DNA of 27,490 nucleotides from Prolixibacteraceae bacterium (lineage in GTDB: Bacteria > Bacteroidota > Bacteroidia > Bacteroidales > Prolixibacteraceae), in contig JAQIDF010000444.1 in assembly GCA_027858145.1 (NCBI GenBank), forward strand, positions 1 to 27,490, in the 5' to 3' direction. Of the stretch, positions 15,372 to 22,708 are shown piece after piece. The position numbers and the translations under genes are program-made. How positions within the stretch are numbered: the first letter of the stretch is position 1; each line of letters starts with the position of its first letter. The notes under the pieces were generated by a model. The model ran no database searches and was not told the origin of the DNA. It was given only the letters and a program-made list of their open reading frames with translations.

Positions 15372-15420
15372 AGTCATTGATCATTAGTGATTTAATACTA
15401 ATGACCAATGACCAATGACT
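15372..15420. repeat. Tandem 7-mers forming an inverted repeat between convergent genes
   Basis: AATGACC occurs twice (15400-15406, 15407-15413), followed by AATGACT (15414-15420). The left part 15372-15388 is nearly the reverse complement of 15397-15413 (16-bp stem with one internal mismatch), around the loop GATTTAAT (15389-15396). It lies exactly between the 3' ends of the FMN-binding gene and ilvE, so it may end transcription from both sides. It may belong to the same kind of intergenic repeat as the left-edge block (inference). Confidence 0.65.
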
Positions 15421-16432
15421 ATTCTACAATGGTTACCCAACCATAAGGGTCATCTTCGCAACCGTACTGAATATTTATAAGCTTTTCGTATAGTTTTTGA
15501 CAAACCTCGCCGGGTTCATCGCCATACATATAGCGGATATCTTTATCGGCATCGTAAACACTACGCACAGGCGACAGCACTGCAGCTGTACCACAGGCTC
15601 CCGCCTCCGAAAACTCAGCCAGTTCCTCAACCGGGATTTTGCGTTCTTCAACGGTCATTCCCATATCTTTGGCTAACTGGCGTAAACTTTTATTGGTAAT
15701 AGAAGGTAAAATAGATTGCGACTTAGGCGTTACATAGCTATTTCCCTTTATTCCAAAGAAATTAGCAGGTCCACATTCATCAAGGTATTTTTTCTCGCGT
15801 GCATCGAGGTATAACACAGCCGAATAACCTTCGTTGTGCGCACGTATTCCGGCATTTAAACTAGCAGCATAGTTACCTCCAACTTTGATATTACCAGTTC
15901 CCTGTGGTGCTGCACGGTCGTATTCACGATAAATTACATAATCTGTTGGCTTAAACCCTTCTTTGAAATAAGGACCAACCGGCATAACAAACACCATGAA
16001 AAGGTACTCATCAGCAGGTTTCACGCCAATTTGCGGGCCAACACCAATTAATAATGGCCTGATATATAAAGACGCACCCGACCCGTAAGGTGGCACATAC
16101 TCCTCATTCTCTTTTATAGCTTTAAAAACGGCCTCTTTAAACTTTTCTACAGGTAATTCAGGCATCAGGATACCCCGGGCTGAAGATTGCATACGTTTTG
16201 CATTATCTTCTATGCGAAACACCCTTATTTTACCATCTTTACCCCGATAGGCTTTTAAACCTTCGAATGCTTCCTGCCCATAGTGCAAGCATGTTGCAGC
16301 CATGTGCATTGTAATTTGATTTGAATCGGATACTTCCAATGCGCCCCACTTTCCATCGCGATAGTAACAGCGTATATTGCTGTTGGTATCGGAATATCCA
16401 AATCCTAAATTTTTCCAATCAAGATTTTCCAT
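15419..16432 (-). CDS. ilvE: Branched-chain amino acid aminotransferase
   Basis: A 337-residue PLP-dependent aminotransferase of fold type IV, which interconverts Val/Leu/Ile and their 2-oxo acids with 2-oxoglutarate in the cytoplasm. The PLP lysine is Lys183 in GNIKVGGNYAASL, and GQEAFEGLKAYR (52-63) and YLDECGPANFF (216-226) match the class-IV active-site loops. Length is that of the longer type of IlvE (about 335-360), rather than the 309-residue E. coli form. The gene starts 33 bases after a -7 box and converges on the FMN-binding gene at a repeat-rich junction. No biosynthetic ilv/leu genes are nearby. Confidence 0.95.
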   Translation of the reverse strand: MENLDWKNLGFGYSDTNSNIRCYYRDGKWGALEVSDSNQITMHMAATCLHYGQEAFEGLKAYRGKDGKIRVFRIEDNAKRMQSSARGILMPELPVEKFKEAVFKAIKENEEYVPPYGSGASLYIRPLLIGVGPQIGVKPADEYLFMVFVMPVGPYFKEGFKPTDYVIYREYDRAAPQGTGNIKVGGNYAASLNAGIRAHNEGYSAVLYLDAREKKYLDECGPANFFGIKGNSYVTPKSQSILPSITNKSLRQLAKDMGMTVEERKIPVEELAEFSEAGACGTAAVLSPVRSVYDADKDIRYMYGDEPGEVCQKLYEKLINIQYGCEDDPYGWVTIVE

Positions 16433-16470
16433 ATCTTATGTTATTACATTTTTTTCGAATAATCGATTTC

Positions 16471-16478
16471 CAAATTTA
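16471..16478 (-). promoter_or_regulatory. -7 box (TAAATTTG) before ilvE
   Basis: An exact TAnnTTTG match on the minus strand (16478-16471). A TTTG at the right distance is lacking. The predicted leader to ATG 16432 is about 33 bases. Confidence 0.45.
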
Positions 16479-16502
16479 AAAAAATTGTTCAGTTTAAAAT
16501 CA

Positions 16503-17300
16503 TCAAACTTTAAACATTACATGATAACCGGCATGTTTCCGTATATTCAGTACAGTATCATCTTGAAAAATCAGGTATTGCCCTTTTATGCGCATTAACT
16601 TTCCTTCTATTGTTTTTTCCTTATCAAAAGTGACAGATGCTACGTTATCAGGGACATAGTCGCCTGGATATACAATTTCTGTTATCTGGCTATCTTTCAA
16701 GGCATACTTTTGCAACTCCGGGTGTAACAACGAAACAATCCTTTTCTTTTCATCAATTAAATCAACATCTTCTTTCAGATTATCTTTCAACATATTACGC
16801 CAGTTGGTTTTATCGGCTATATGTTGTTTTAAATAGCTCTCGATAATACCCGCAATGTGCCGGTTTGGGGTTTTGGCAATACTAATGGCATACATGGCTC
16901 CCTGGTCAATCCACCGGGTTGGTATTTGGTGATGCCGGGTTACACCCACCTTAATACCGCTGGTAATTGACAAATACACATAGTGGTCTATTAAATCATG
17001 TTCTTCAGCCCATTCCATATCGCGAGAAATTCCAAATTGCGATTTCGACAGTTCAGGATTAAAGACACTTTCGTCGTTTTCAGGTGCGGTTTTAAAACAT
17101 TTGTAGCAATACCCCTGGTTAAACGATTTAGATGTAGCTGCGCCGCATCTTATACAATTAATTTTCCCGGTAAATTCTAGTGAAACATCCTTCCCTAAGT
17201 GTTCATTTAGGTAAATCATATCATCGTTTACCGGTAAAAAATATTTAACAGGTTTATCAAGTTGTGTACGCATTTTTAGCAATCGACCTTCATATATCAT
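16503..17300 (-). CDS. DUF2797 domain protein
   Basis: A 265-residue cytoplasmic protein matching the DUF2797 group. The N-terminal third has a zinc-ribbon-like quartet (C49-x2-C52, C65-x2-C68). The middle contains VYLSITSGIKVGVTRHHQ and the conserved PTRWIDQGA (127-135), then AGIIESYLK (150-158) and TNWRNML. The order Y-x(n)-K-V-G-V-T...R...E is reminiscent of a GIY-YIG endonuclease core, though the classical GIY/YIG pair is not exact; nucleic-acid binding or cutting is therefore only an inference. It lies between ilvE and secDF on the same strand, separated from secDF by a strong terminator, so it has its own promoter. Confidence 0.8.
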   Translation of the reverse strand: MIYEGRLLKMRTQLDKPVKYFLPVNDDMIYLNEHLGKDVSLEFTGKINCIRCGAATSKSFNQGYCYKCFKTAPENDESVFNPELSKSQFGISRDMEWAEEHDLIDHYVYLSITSGIKVGVTRHHQIPTRWIDQGAMYAISIAKTPNRHIAGIIESYLKQHIADKTNWRNMLKDNLKEDVDLIDEKKRIVSLLHPELQKYALKDSQITEIVYPGDYVPDNVASVTFDKEKTIEGKLMRIKGQYLIFQDDTVLNIRKHAGYHVMFKV

Positions 17301-17360
17301 AGCAATACAAAGTAATTATTCCATTTACAAAAACATACGACAGTTGTCATATTTATATTG

Positions 17361-17396
17361 AAAAAAACCCCTGCCTCAAAAAAAGAGACAGGGGTT
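17361..17396 (-). terminator. Intrinsic terminator after secDF
   Basis: Read on the minus strand downstream of the secDF stop, a stem AACCCCTGTCTC (17396-17385) pairs with GAGGCAGGGGTT (17377-17366) with one mismatch, followed by a run of T (17365-17361). A clear Rho-independent terminator. Confidence 0.9.
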
Positions 17397-17418
17397 CATT
17401 TATTTTAAAAAGGAATTC

Positions 17419-20412
17419 TTATTTTCTTGTTTGAGCAATTTTCTTTACAACCTTATGACGGAAATCGTATGAAATAGGTGTCGCTACGAATAACGATGAA
17501 TACGTACCAATTACTACACCAATCAACAGTGCGAATGAGAATCCGCGTATTGTCTCTCCACCAAAAATAAAGATGGCAAGCAATACAACAAAAGTTGAAA
17601 GTGATGTACTAAACGTACGGCGCAACGTACTATTCAAAGCATTGTCGGTGTTAACCTCAACGTGACGTTTTGGATAAAGTCCTATATACTCACGAATACG
17701 GTCAAATACAACCACGGTATCGTTAATTGAATAACCTAGCACCGTTAATATTGCTGCAATAAATGCCTGATCAATTTCAAGCGAGAACGGCAACAATCCG
17801 CTAAAAATTGAAAATACACCCACTACAATTATCGTGTCGTGAGCTAATGCTGCAATAGCACCAATACCATATTGCCAGTTACGGAACCGGACAAATACAT
17901 ACAGGAAGATTACAATTAATGCAAGTGCAATAGAAATCATTGCTGCATTACGGATGTCATCCGAAATAGTAGGGCCAACTTTAGTTGAGCTTTGAATATA
18001 GTCTTCGATAAACTGATCTTTCGAAACATCATCAAGGAATGGCATTACCCCTTCATAAAGAAGGCTTTCAACCTGGTTGTCGATAGCCTCGCTATGATCG
18101 TCAATCTTAAAGTCGGTTGTAATACGAACCTGATTGTCAGAACCAAATGTTTTCACCTCAGGAGCGGTTCCAAATTCATCAGCCAGTGCTTTACTAACAT
18201 CAGTTACCTCAACAACATCATCAAAAGCTACCACATACGTACGTCCACCTTTGAAGTCGATACCATAATTTAACCCTTTGGTTGAAATTGATGCAATAGA
18301 AGCAATAATAGCAATTCCGGAAATTATGTAAGCAATCTTACGTTTTTCAAGGAATTTAATTTTCGCGTTAAGCAACCAATTACTTGTTAATTTTGTAGTA
18401 AACTTGATTTTTTTGTCTTTACCAAGGAAACGTTCAAACACCAAACGTGTAAGGAATATTGCACTAAACAATGAAGCAATAATACCTATAATCAGCGTAG
18501 TGGCAAAACCTTTGATTGGACCAGATCCAAAGAAGTAAAGTACGATACCGGTTAACAAGGTTGTCACCTGTCCGTCGATAATTGCCGACAATGCATTCTT
18601 GTAACCATCGGCAATGGCAAGTTTAAGCCCTTTACCGGCCCTTCTTTCTTCCTGAATACGTTCATAAATCAGTACGTTGGCGTCAACCGACATACCTATG
18701 GTAAGAACAATACCTGCAATACCGGGCAATGTAAGAACAGCTCCAAACGAGGCAAGTACACCAATAATGAAAAACAAGTTGGCAATAAGTGCAAAGTTGG
18801 CAACAGCACCTGCATGGAAGCTATAAAAGAATAACATATAGATAAGTACAAGCACGAAAGCAATAACAAACGACCACATACCGGCATTTATAGATTGCTC
18901 ACCCAATGAAGGACCAACAACATACTCTTCAACGATATTAACCTTGGCCGGCATTTTACCCGACTTCAACATATTAGCAAGGTCTTTTGCCTCTTCAACA
19001 CTGAAGCCTCCGGTAATATTTGAACGCCCGCCTGTAATTTCAGTATTTACAGTTGGGAATGAAACCACATAATCATCTAATAATATCGCGATAGATTTAC
19101 CAATATTATTTTTGGTCATGCGGGCCCAGGTTTTAGCACCCTCACTATTCATATTCATGGTAACTTCGGCAGTAGCCTGGTTTTGCCCAAACTCCTGACG
19201 TGCATCAGTAACAACTCCACCGTCAAGTGGGGCGCTTCCGTCGCGGGTCGTAACTTTTAAAGCTACAAGTTGGTAAAAATTACCTTCCTCGTCAAACGGA
19301 TCCATGGTCCAGCGAAATAACATATCGCGTGGCAACATCGATTGTACACGTGGCATATTTAGAAAGCTGTTTACTTTCGAAGTGTCTTTATAGTGCGAAA
19401 ACCCTACAACAGGTCCGGGAAAGAGTTGTCCCTGGTTATTAACATTTGGAGTTAAAACAGAGAACAGCGGGAAATCGCGTGCCATATCGGTTGAACCATC
19501 AACATCAGCACTATCGCCTTCGGCTGTCTCAAGTTCGTCTAATAATGATAAAGCATCATCCTCTGATTCTTCTTGTGCAGCATCAACTTCTTCAGCACTT
19601 TCACTCTCCTCTTCAGTTTCACTTTCTTCAGGAGCCTGAATATCTTTCAGGTACTCGTTAACTTCGAGCATGTAGCTGTAAACTTCCTGATTTTCGTATG
19701 TTTCCCAGAACTCGAGCGATGCAGTACTTTGCAACAGGTTACGTACACGATCTTTATCTTTCACACCCGGTAATTCAACAAGAATACGTCCGCGTTGTGC
19801 TAACATTTGGATGTTGGGCTGTGCCACACCAAAACGGTCGATACGTGTACGAAGGATATTAAATGTATTATTAATAGCTGCATCAGACTCTTCCTTAATA
19901 ACTTCCAGAACATCTTTGTTTGACGAATTGAAGTTAATCCGCTCTTTTAACTCGGGCGTTAAAAAGTTTGCAGCCAATTTTGCATCTGGGTCAATCTCTT
20001 CATATGCACGCCCGAAAAGGTCGATAAAACCTTCCTGGCTGTTTTCCTGATATTGTTGAGCCAGCTTAAGGGCAGCATTAAATGTTGAGTCGCTGCTATT
20101 GTTCGACAACGAACGCACCATATCAACCAACGACACTTCAAGGGTAACGTTCATACCCCCTTTAAGGTCAAGTCCGAGGTTAATTTCACGGGCCTGAACT
20201 GCTTTATAATCATACTTCCGGATGCCTAAAAAGTTGTAAACAGTTTCACCCGAAATGGAATCAAGGTAATATGATTCTTTTTGTAAATCACCTTGCGCAT
20301 ATTCTTCAGCATCATTTTTTACGCTTTGAGAAACAAACGTAAACGACAACTGATAAACACATACTAAGGCCAGCAATATTGCAAATAGCCTAACAGCACC
20401 TTTATTCTGCAT
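17419..20412 (-). CDS. secDF: Protein translocase SecDF fusion
   Basis: A 997-residue membrane protein uniting SecD and SecF, the proton-driven accessory subunits that pull secreted proteins out of the SecYEG channel. SecD comes first: TM1 at about residues 5-24, then INLGLDLKGGMNVTLEV, the large periplasmic P1 domain with NILRTRIDRFGVAQPNIQ, and TM block with GMSVDANVLIYERIQEE. SecF follows with LNYGIDFKGGRTYVV and GYSINDTVVVFDRIRE. Both D-x-x-V-x-x-x-x-R motifs are present. The periplasmic domain carries a strongly acidic low-complexity insert (about 19490-19640 in the window). I chose ATG 20412, which starts the usual MQNKGAVRLF; the upstream ATG at 20502 precedes the -7 box. A terminator follows the stop. 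Confidence 0.96.
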   Translation of the reverse strand: MQNKGAVRLFAILLALVCVYQLSFTFVSQSVKNDAEEYAQGDLQKESYYLDSISGETVYNFLGIRKYDYKAVQAREINLGLDLKGGMNVTLEVSLVDMVRSLSNNSSDSTFNAALKLAQQYQENSQEGFIDLFGRAYEEIDPDAKLAANFLTPELKERINFNSSNKDVLEVIKEESDAAINNTFNILRTRIDRFGVAQPNIQMLAQRGRILVELPGVKDKDRVRNLLQSTASLEFWETYENQEVYSYMLEVNEYLKDIQAPEESETEEESESAEEVDAAQEESEDDALSLLDELETAEGDSADVDGSTDMARDFPLFSVLTPNVNNQGQLFPGPVVGFSHYKDTSKVNSFLNMPRVQSMLPRDMLFRWTMDPFDEEGNFYQLVALKVTTRDGSAPLDGGVVTDARQEFGQNQATAEVTMNMNSEGAKTWARMTKNNIGKSIAILLDDYVVSFPTVNTEITGGRSNITGGFSVEEAKDLANMLKSGKMPAKVNIVEEYVVGPSLGEQSINAGMWSFVIAFVLVLIYMLFFYSFHAGAVANFALIANLFFIIGVLASFGAVLTLPGIAGIVLTIGMSVDANVLIYERIQEERRAGKGLKLAIADGYKNALSAIIDGQVTTLLTGIVLYFFGSGPIKGFATTLIIGIIASLFSAIFLTRLVFERFLGKDKKIKFTTKLTSNWLLNAKIKFLEKRKIAYIISGIAIIASIASISTKGLNYGIDFKGGRTYVVAFDDVVEVTDVSKALADEFGTAPEVKTFGSDNQVRITTDFKIDDHSEAIDNQVESLLYEGVMPFLDDVSKDQFIEDYIQSSTKVGPTISDDIRNAAMISIALALIVIFLYVFVRFRNWQYGIGAIAALAHDTIIVVGVFSIFSGLLPFSLEIDQAFIAAILTVLGYSINDTVVVFDRIREYIGLYPKRHVEVNTDNALNSTLRRTFSTSLSTFVVLLAIFIFGGETIRGFSFALLIGVVIGTYSSLFVATPISYDFRHKVVKKIAQTRK

Positions 20413-20461
20413 TTTGTTTAATTTTTTTATTAATTCTTTTTCAAGCTTTTTTACTGAACGG

Positions 20462-20469
20462 CAAATATA
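20462..20469 (-). promoter_or_regulatory. -7 box (TATATTTG) before secDF
   Basis: An exact TAnnTTTG match on the minus strand, 50 bases before ATG 20412. It supports that start rather than the longer frame from 20502. The divergent elbB gene begins at 20613; the 200-base gap holds nothing else I can name. Confidence 0.5.
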
Positions 20470-20612
20470 TCCATTTTTTTGTAAAAGCATTAGCGTATGC
20501 ATTTAAAATAAGGCTATGCATTTATGATACAATTTTTGCAACATATCTATTCGGGTTGTTTAACGAAGTAATTTTATTTAGTTTTGATATATAAAATGTA
20601 AAAATTTTGAAT

Positions 20613-21269
20613 ATGAGCAACAATAAACGTTTTGCAGTTGTATTAGCCGGATGCGGTGTATACGACGGTGCAGAAATACAAGAAACTGTATCGACTTTAC
20701 TCGCAATTGACAAAACAGGTTCCACATATCAGTGTTTCGCACCTGATATTAATCAGTTTCATGTTATCAACCATTTAACGGGTGAAGAGATGAGTGAAAA
20801 AAGGAATGTGCTTGTTGAGTCGGCCCGGATATGCCGTGGAGATATAAAAAAGATGGCTGATTTTAAACCAGACAACTTTGATGCCATCGTTTTCCCCGGA
20901 GGATTTGGTGTAGCCAAAAATTTGTGCACCTTCGCTATTGACGGTCCCGACTGCCTTGTCAATCCTGTTGTTGAAAAAGCAATTCAGAAATCCAGCAAGG
21001 CCGGCTTGCCTATTGGTGCATTGTGCATATCTCCATCACTAATTGTAAGCGTTTTAGGCAAATCAAAAATAACCATTGGCACCGATGAAGCCACAGCCAG
21101 GGCTATTGAAAGCTTGGGCGCAACCCATCAAAATACAAGCGGTTCTGAAATTGTAGTTGATGAAGCGCATAAAATTGTATCATCGCCTTGCTATATGCAC
21201 GAAACATCGGTAAGTGTTGTTGCCCAAGGAGCCGAAAATGTTATTAATGCACTTTATGAAATGATGTAA
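20613..21269 (+). CDS. elbB: ElbB / DJ-1 family glyoxalase-like protein
   Basis: A 218-residue member of the DJ-1/PfpI class-I glutamine amidotransferase-like fold, ElbB (ES1) subgroup. The signature CGVYDGAEIQE (14-24) near the N-terminus, VFPGGFGVAKNL (93-104), and the nucleophile elbow GALCISPSL with Cys138 are all present. E. coli ElbB has weak glyoxalase activity and was linked to isoprenoid biosynthesis, but its physiological role is not settled. I used the ATG at 20613 rather than the TTG at 20607. Single gene, divergent from secDF, convergent with the following barrel gene. Confidence 0.9.
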   Translation: MSNNKRFAVVLAGCGVYDGAEIQETVSTLLAIDKTGSTYQCFAPDINQFHVINHLTGEEMSEKRNVLVESARICRGDIKKMADFKPDNFDAIVFPGGFGVAKNLCTFAIDGPDCLVNPVVEKAIQKSSKAGLPIGALCISPSLIVSVLGKSKITIGTDEATARAIESLGATHQNTSGSEIVVDEAHKIVSSPCYMHETSVSVVAQGAENVINALYEMM

Positions 21270-21277
21270 TTAGTATT

Positions 21278-22558
21278 TTATAACCTGTTATTTACAACGT
21301 TGTTATAAAGCGACCCAAATTGAATACGAATACCCATACCTCCCCATAATTGAAAAGTTGAAGGTAATTTTTTATTGCCCAGTAAAACATCTTCTAACGA
21401 AACCTCTTCGGCAGGAAGATACAACTGGTTATGAACATTCTGAGCACCAAAGTTGAAATTAACTGACAAGCCCTGAATTATACGAATAGATAAATCGGAA
21501 GAAAATGTGACGCTGTTTTTAGACAAATCATGAAAATAGGTAGAACCTTCGAGCCGGGTTTCAATTTCGCCCCAGGGCTGAATAACTTCAAAATTTATTT
21601 TCAGATTTTGCTCCCATAAGTTTTCAGCATTCTTGTCAAAAATGGTTGTTTCGTAATAATCCTTCATTTCAAGACCGGCAAAATACGAAACCGTAAATCG
21701 TTTTTTGTCTGAAATATCCCATGGAAAAAAGTTGTATTCTATGGCCGGTTTAAAATCGTAAGAATAACGTGTATTCCAGTACGTACTTTGAAAATATGAA
21801 AGAAAAACACCAGCCGACCAACTTTCGGATAACGAATAAACAGACTCAGCATTACCCGACTTATGCTTATTATTACTGGTTAACCACTCACCATCATTTT
21901 CAATTTCTTCAATTTTATCGCGCATGTAATACGAAACCCTTATTTTGTATTGCTCGCTTACTTTATCAGCCCTCACATTAAAAGAATAGTTCAACTTCTT
22001 TATGCTTTCCTCCAGGTTAAACCAACCATTGGCATCAATACGAAACACCCATTGGTTCCAGGGATCTTCCATCGTTGAAGTTGTATCTGAACGCTCCTCA
22101 TTTTTTGTGTAAAGAATATCAACCGTATCTCCATCCCTGGTTTCGTTAACATAGGGCATCAACCCCAACTTAAGGGTCCGGGTCATACATGCACGAACAA
22201 CATCATCTGTATCACCGGGCGAACTTATACAATTCAGGGTGATATCTCCAATCTGGCTGAGTTGTTTTGTATAAAAATTAAGGATATAATTTATGCCGCC
22301 ACCCCCCGTACGGTTACGGGTAACAATCACGTGAACATCAGACCCTTTGGGGGCGTTCACAAAATCAACAAACCGAACATTACGGCGTATATAATCGAAG
22401 TCTACATTATTTCCTTCAATAAAAACCTTTAAACGACTAATCTGACTTTTAGGAGGTATCGATTTTGCTGATTCTACATAATGATCTCCGGCAAATAGCT
22501 GAAAAGGCAGTATTATTCCAATAAGCAAAAAGCCCAGGGTGTTTATTATTCTATTCAT
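21278..22558 (-). CDS. Unknown secreted beta-barrel protein
   Basis: A 426-residue protein with a signal peptide at about 1-23 (ending LFA-G). Residues about 40-150 form a small alpha/beta domain (RLKVFIEGNNVDFDYIRRNV..., DVHVIVTRNRTGGGGINY, DVVRACMTRTLKLGL). The rest (about 165-426) alternates aromatic and polar residues like outer-membrane strands (WSAGVFLSYFQSTYW, LSIRIIQGLSVNFNFGAQN), without a strict C-terminal aromatic residue (ends VVNNRL). I do not recognise the family; it looks like a Bacteroidota-specific outer-membrane protein. It has its own promoter, converges with elbB nine bases away, and is upstream-adjacent to a terminator. Confidence 0.7.
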   Translation of the reverse strand: MNRIINTLGFLLIGIILPFQLFAGDHYVESAKSIPPKSQISRLKVFIEGNNVDFDYIRRNVRFVDFVNAPKGSDVHVIVTRNRTGGGGINYILNFYTKQLSQIGDITLNCISSPGDTDDVVRACMTRTLKLGLMPYVNETRDGDTVDILYTKNEERSDTTSTMEDPWNQWVFRIDANGWFNLEESIKKLNYSFNVRADKVSEQYKIRVSYYMRDKIEEIENDGEWLTSNNKHKSGNAESVYSLSESWSAGVFLSYFQSTYWNTRYSYDFKPAIEYNFFPWDISDKKRFTVSYFAGLEMKDYYETTIFDKNAENLWEQNLKINFEVIQPWGEIETRLEGSTYFHDLSKNSVTFSSDLSIRIIQGLSVNFNFGAQNVHNQLYLPAEEVSLEDVLLGNKKLPSTFQLWGGMGIRIQFGSLYNNVVNNRL

Positions 22559-22583
22559 TACTTAATAAATACAGGTTAAGATG

Positions 22584-22614
22584 CAAATGTAACCTTAGTT
22601 TATGTTTTGTACAA
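22584..22614 (-). promoter_or_regulatory. Promoter for the unknown barrel gene
   Basis: Minus strand: TACATTTG (22591-22584) matches TAnnTTTG and a TTG (22614-22612) lies 20 bases upstream, within the normal spacing. The leader to ATG 22558 is about 20 bases. Confidence 0.6.
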
Positions 22615-22644
22615 GAATAAATTTGTTAAGAAGTTGTTAAGCGC

Positions 22645-22679
22645 AAAAAAGGCCACCCTGTATAAAAACAAGATGGCCT
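22645..22679 (-). terminator. Intrinsic terminator after the M16 peptidase
   Basis: Minus strand: AGGCCATCTTGT (22679-22668) pairs with ACAGGGTGGCCT (22661-22650), with two G-U pairs, then TTTTTT. A Rho-independent terminator 30 bases after the peptidase stop. Confidence 0.88.
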
Positions 22680-22708
22680 AAAAGAATAAAATATTGCGTC
22701 AATCGTAG

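Noticed and set aside
15400..15420. CRISPR-like repeat
   Set aside because: Units are 7 bases and contiguous, with no spacers and no cas genes nearby.
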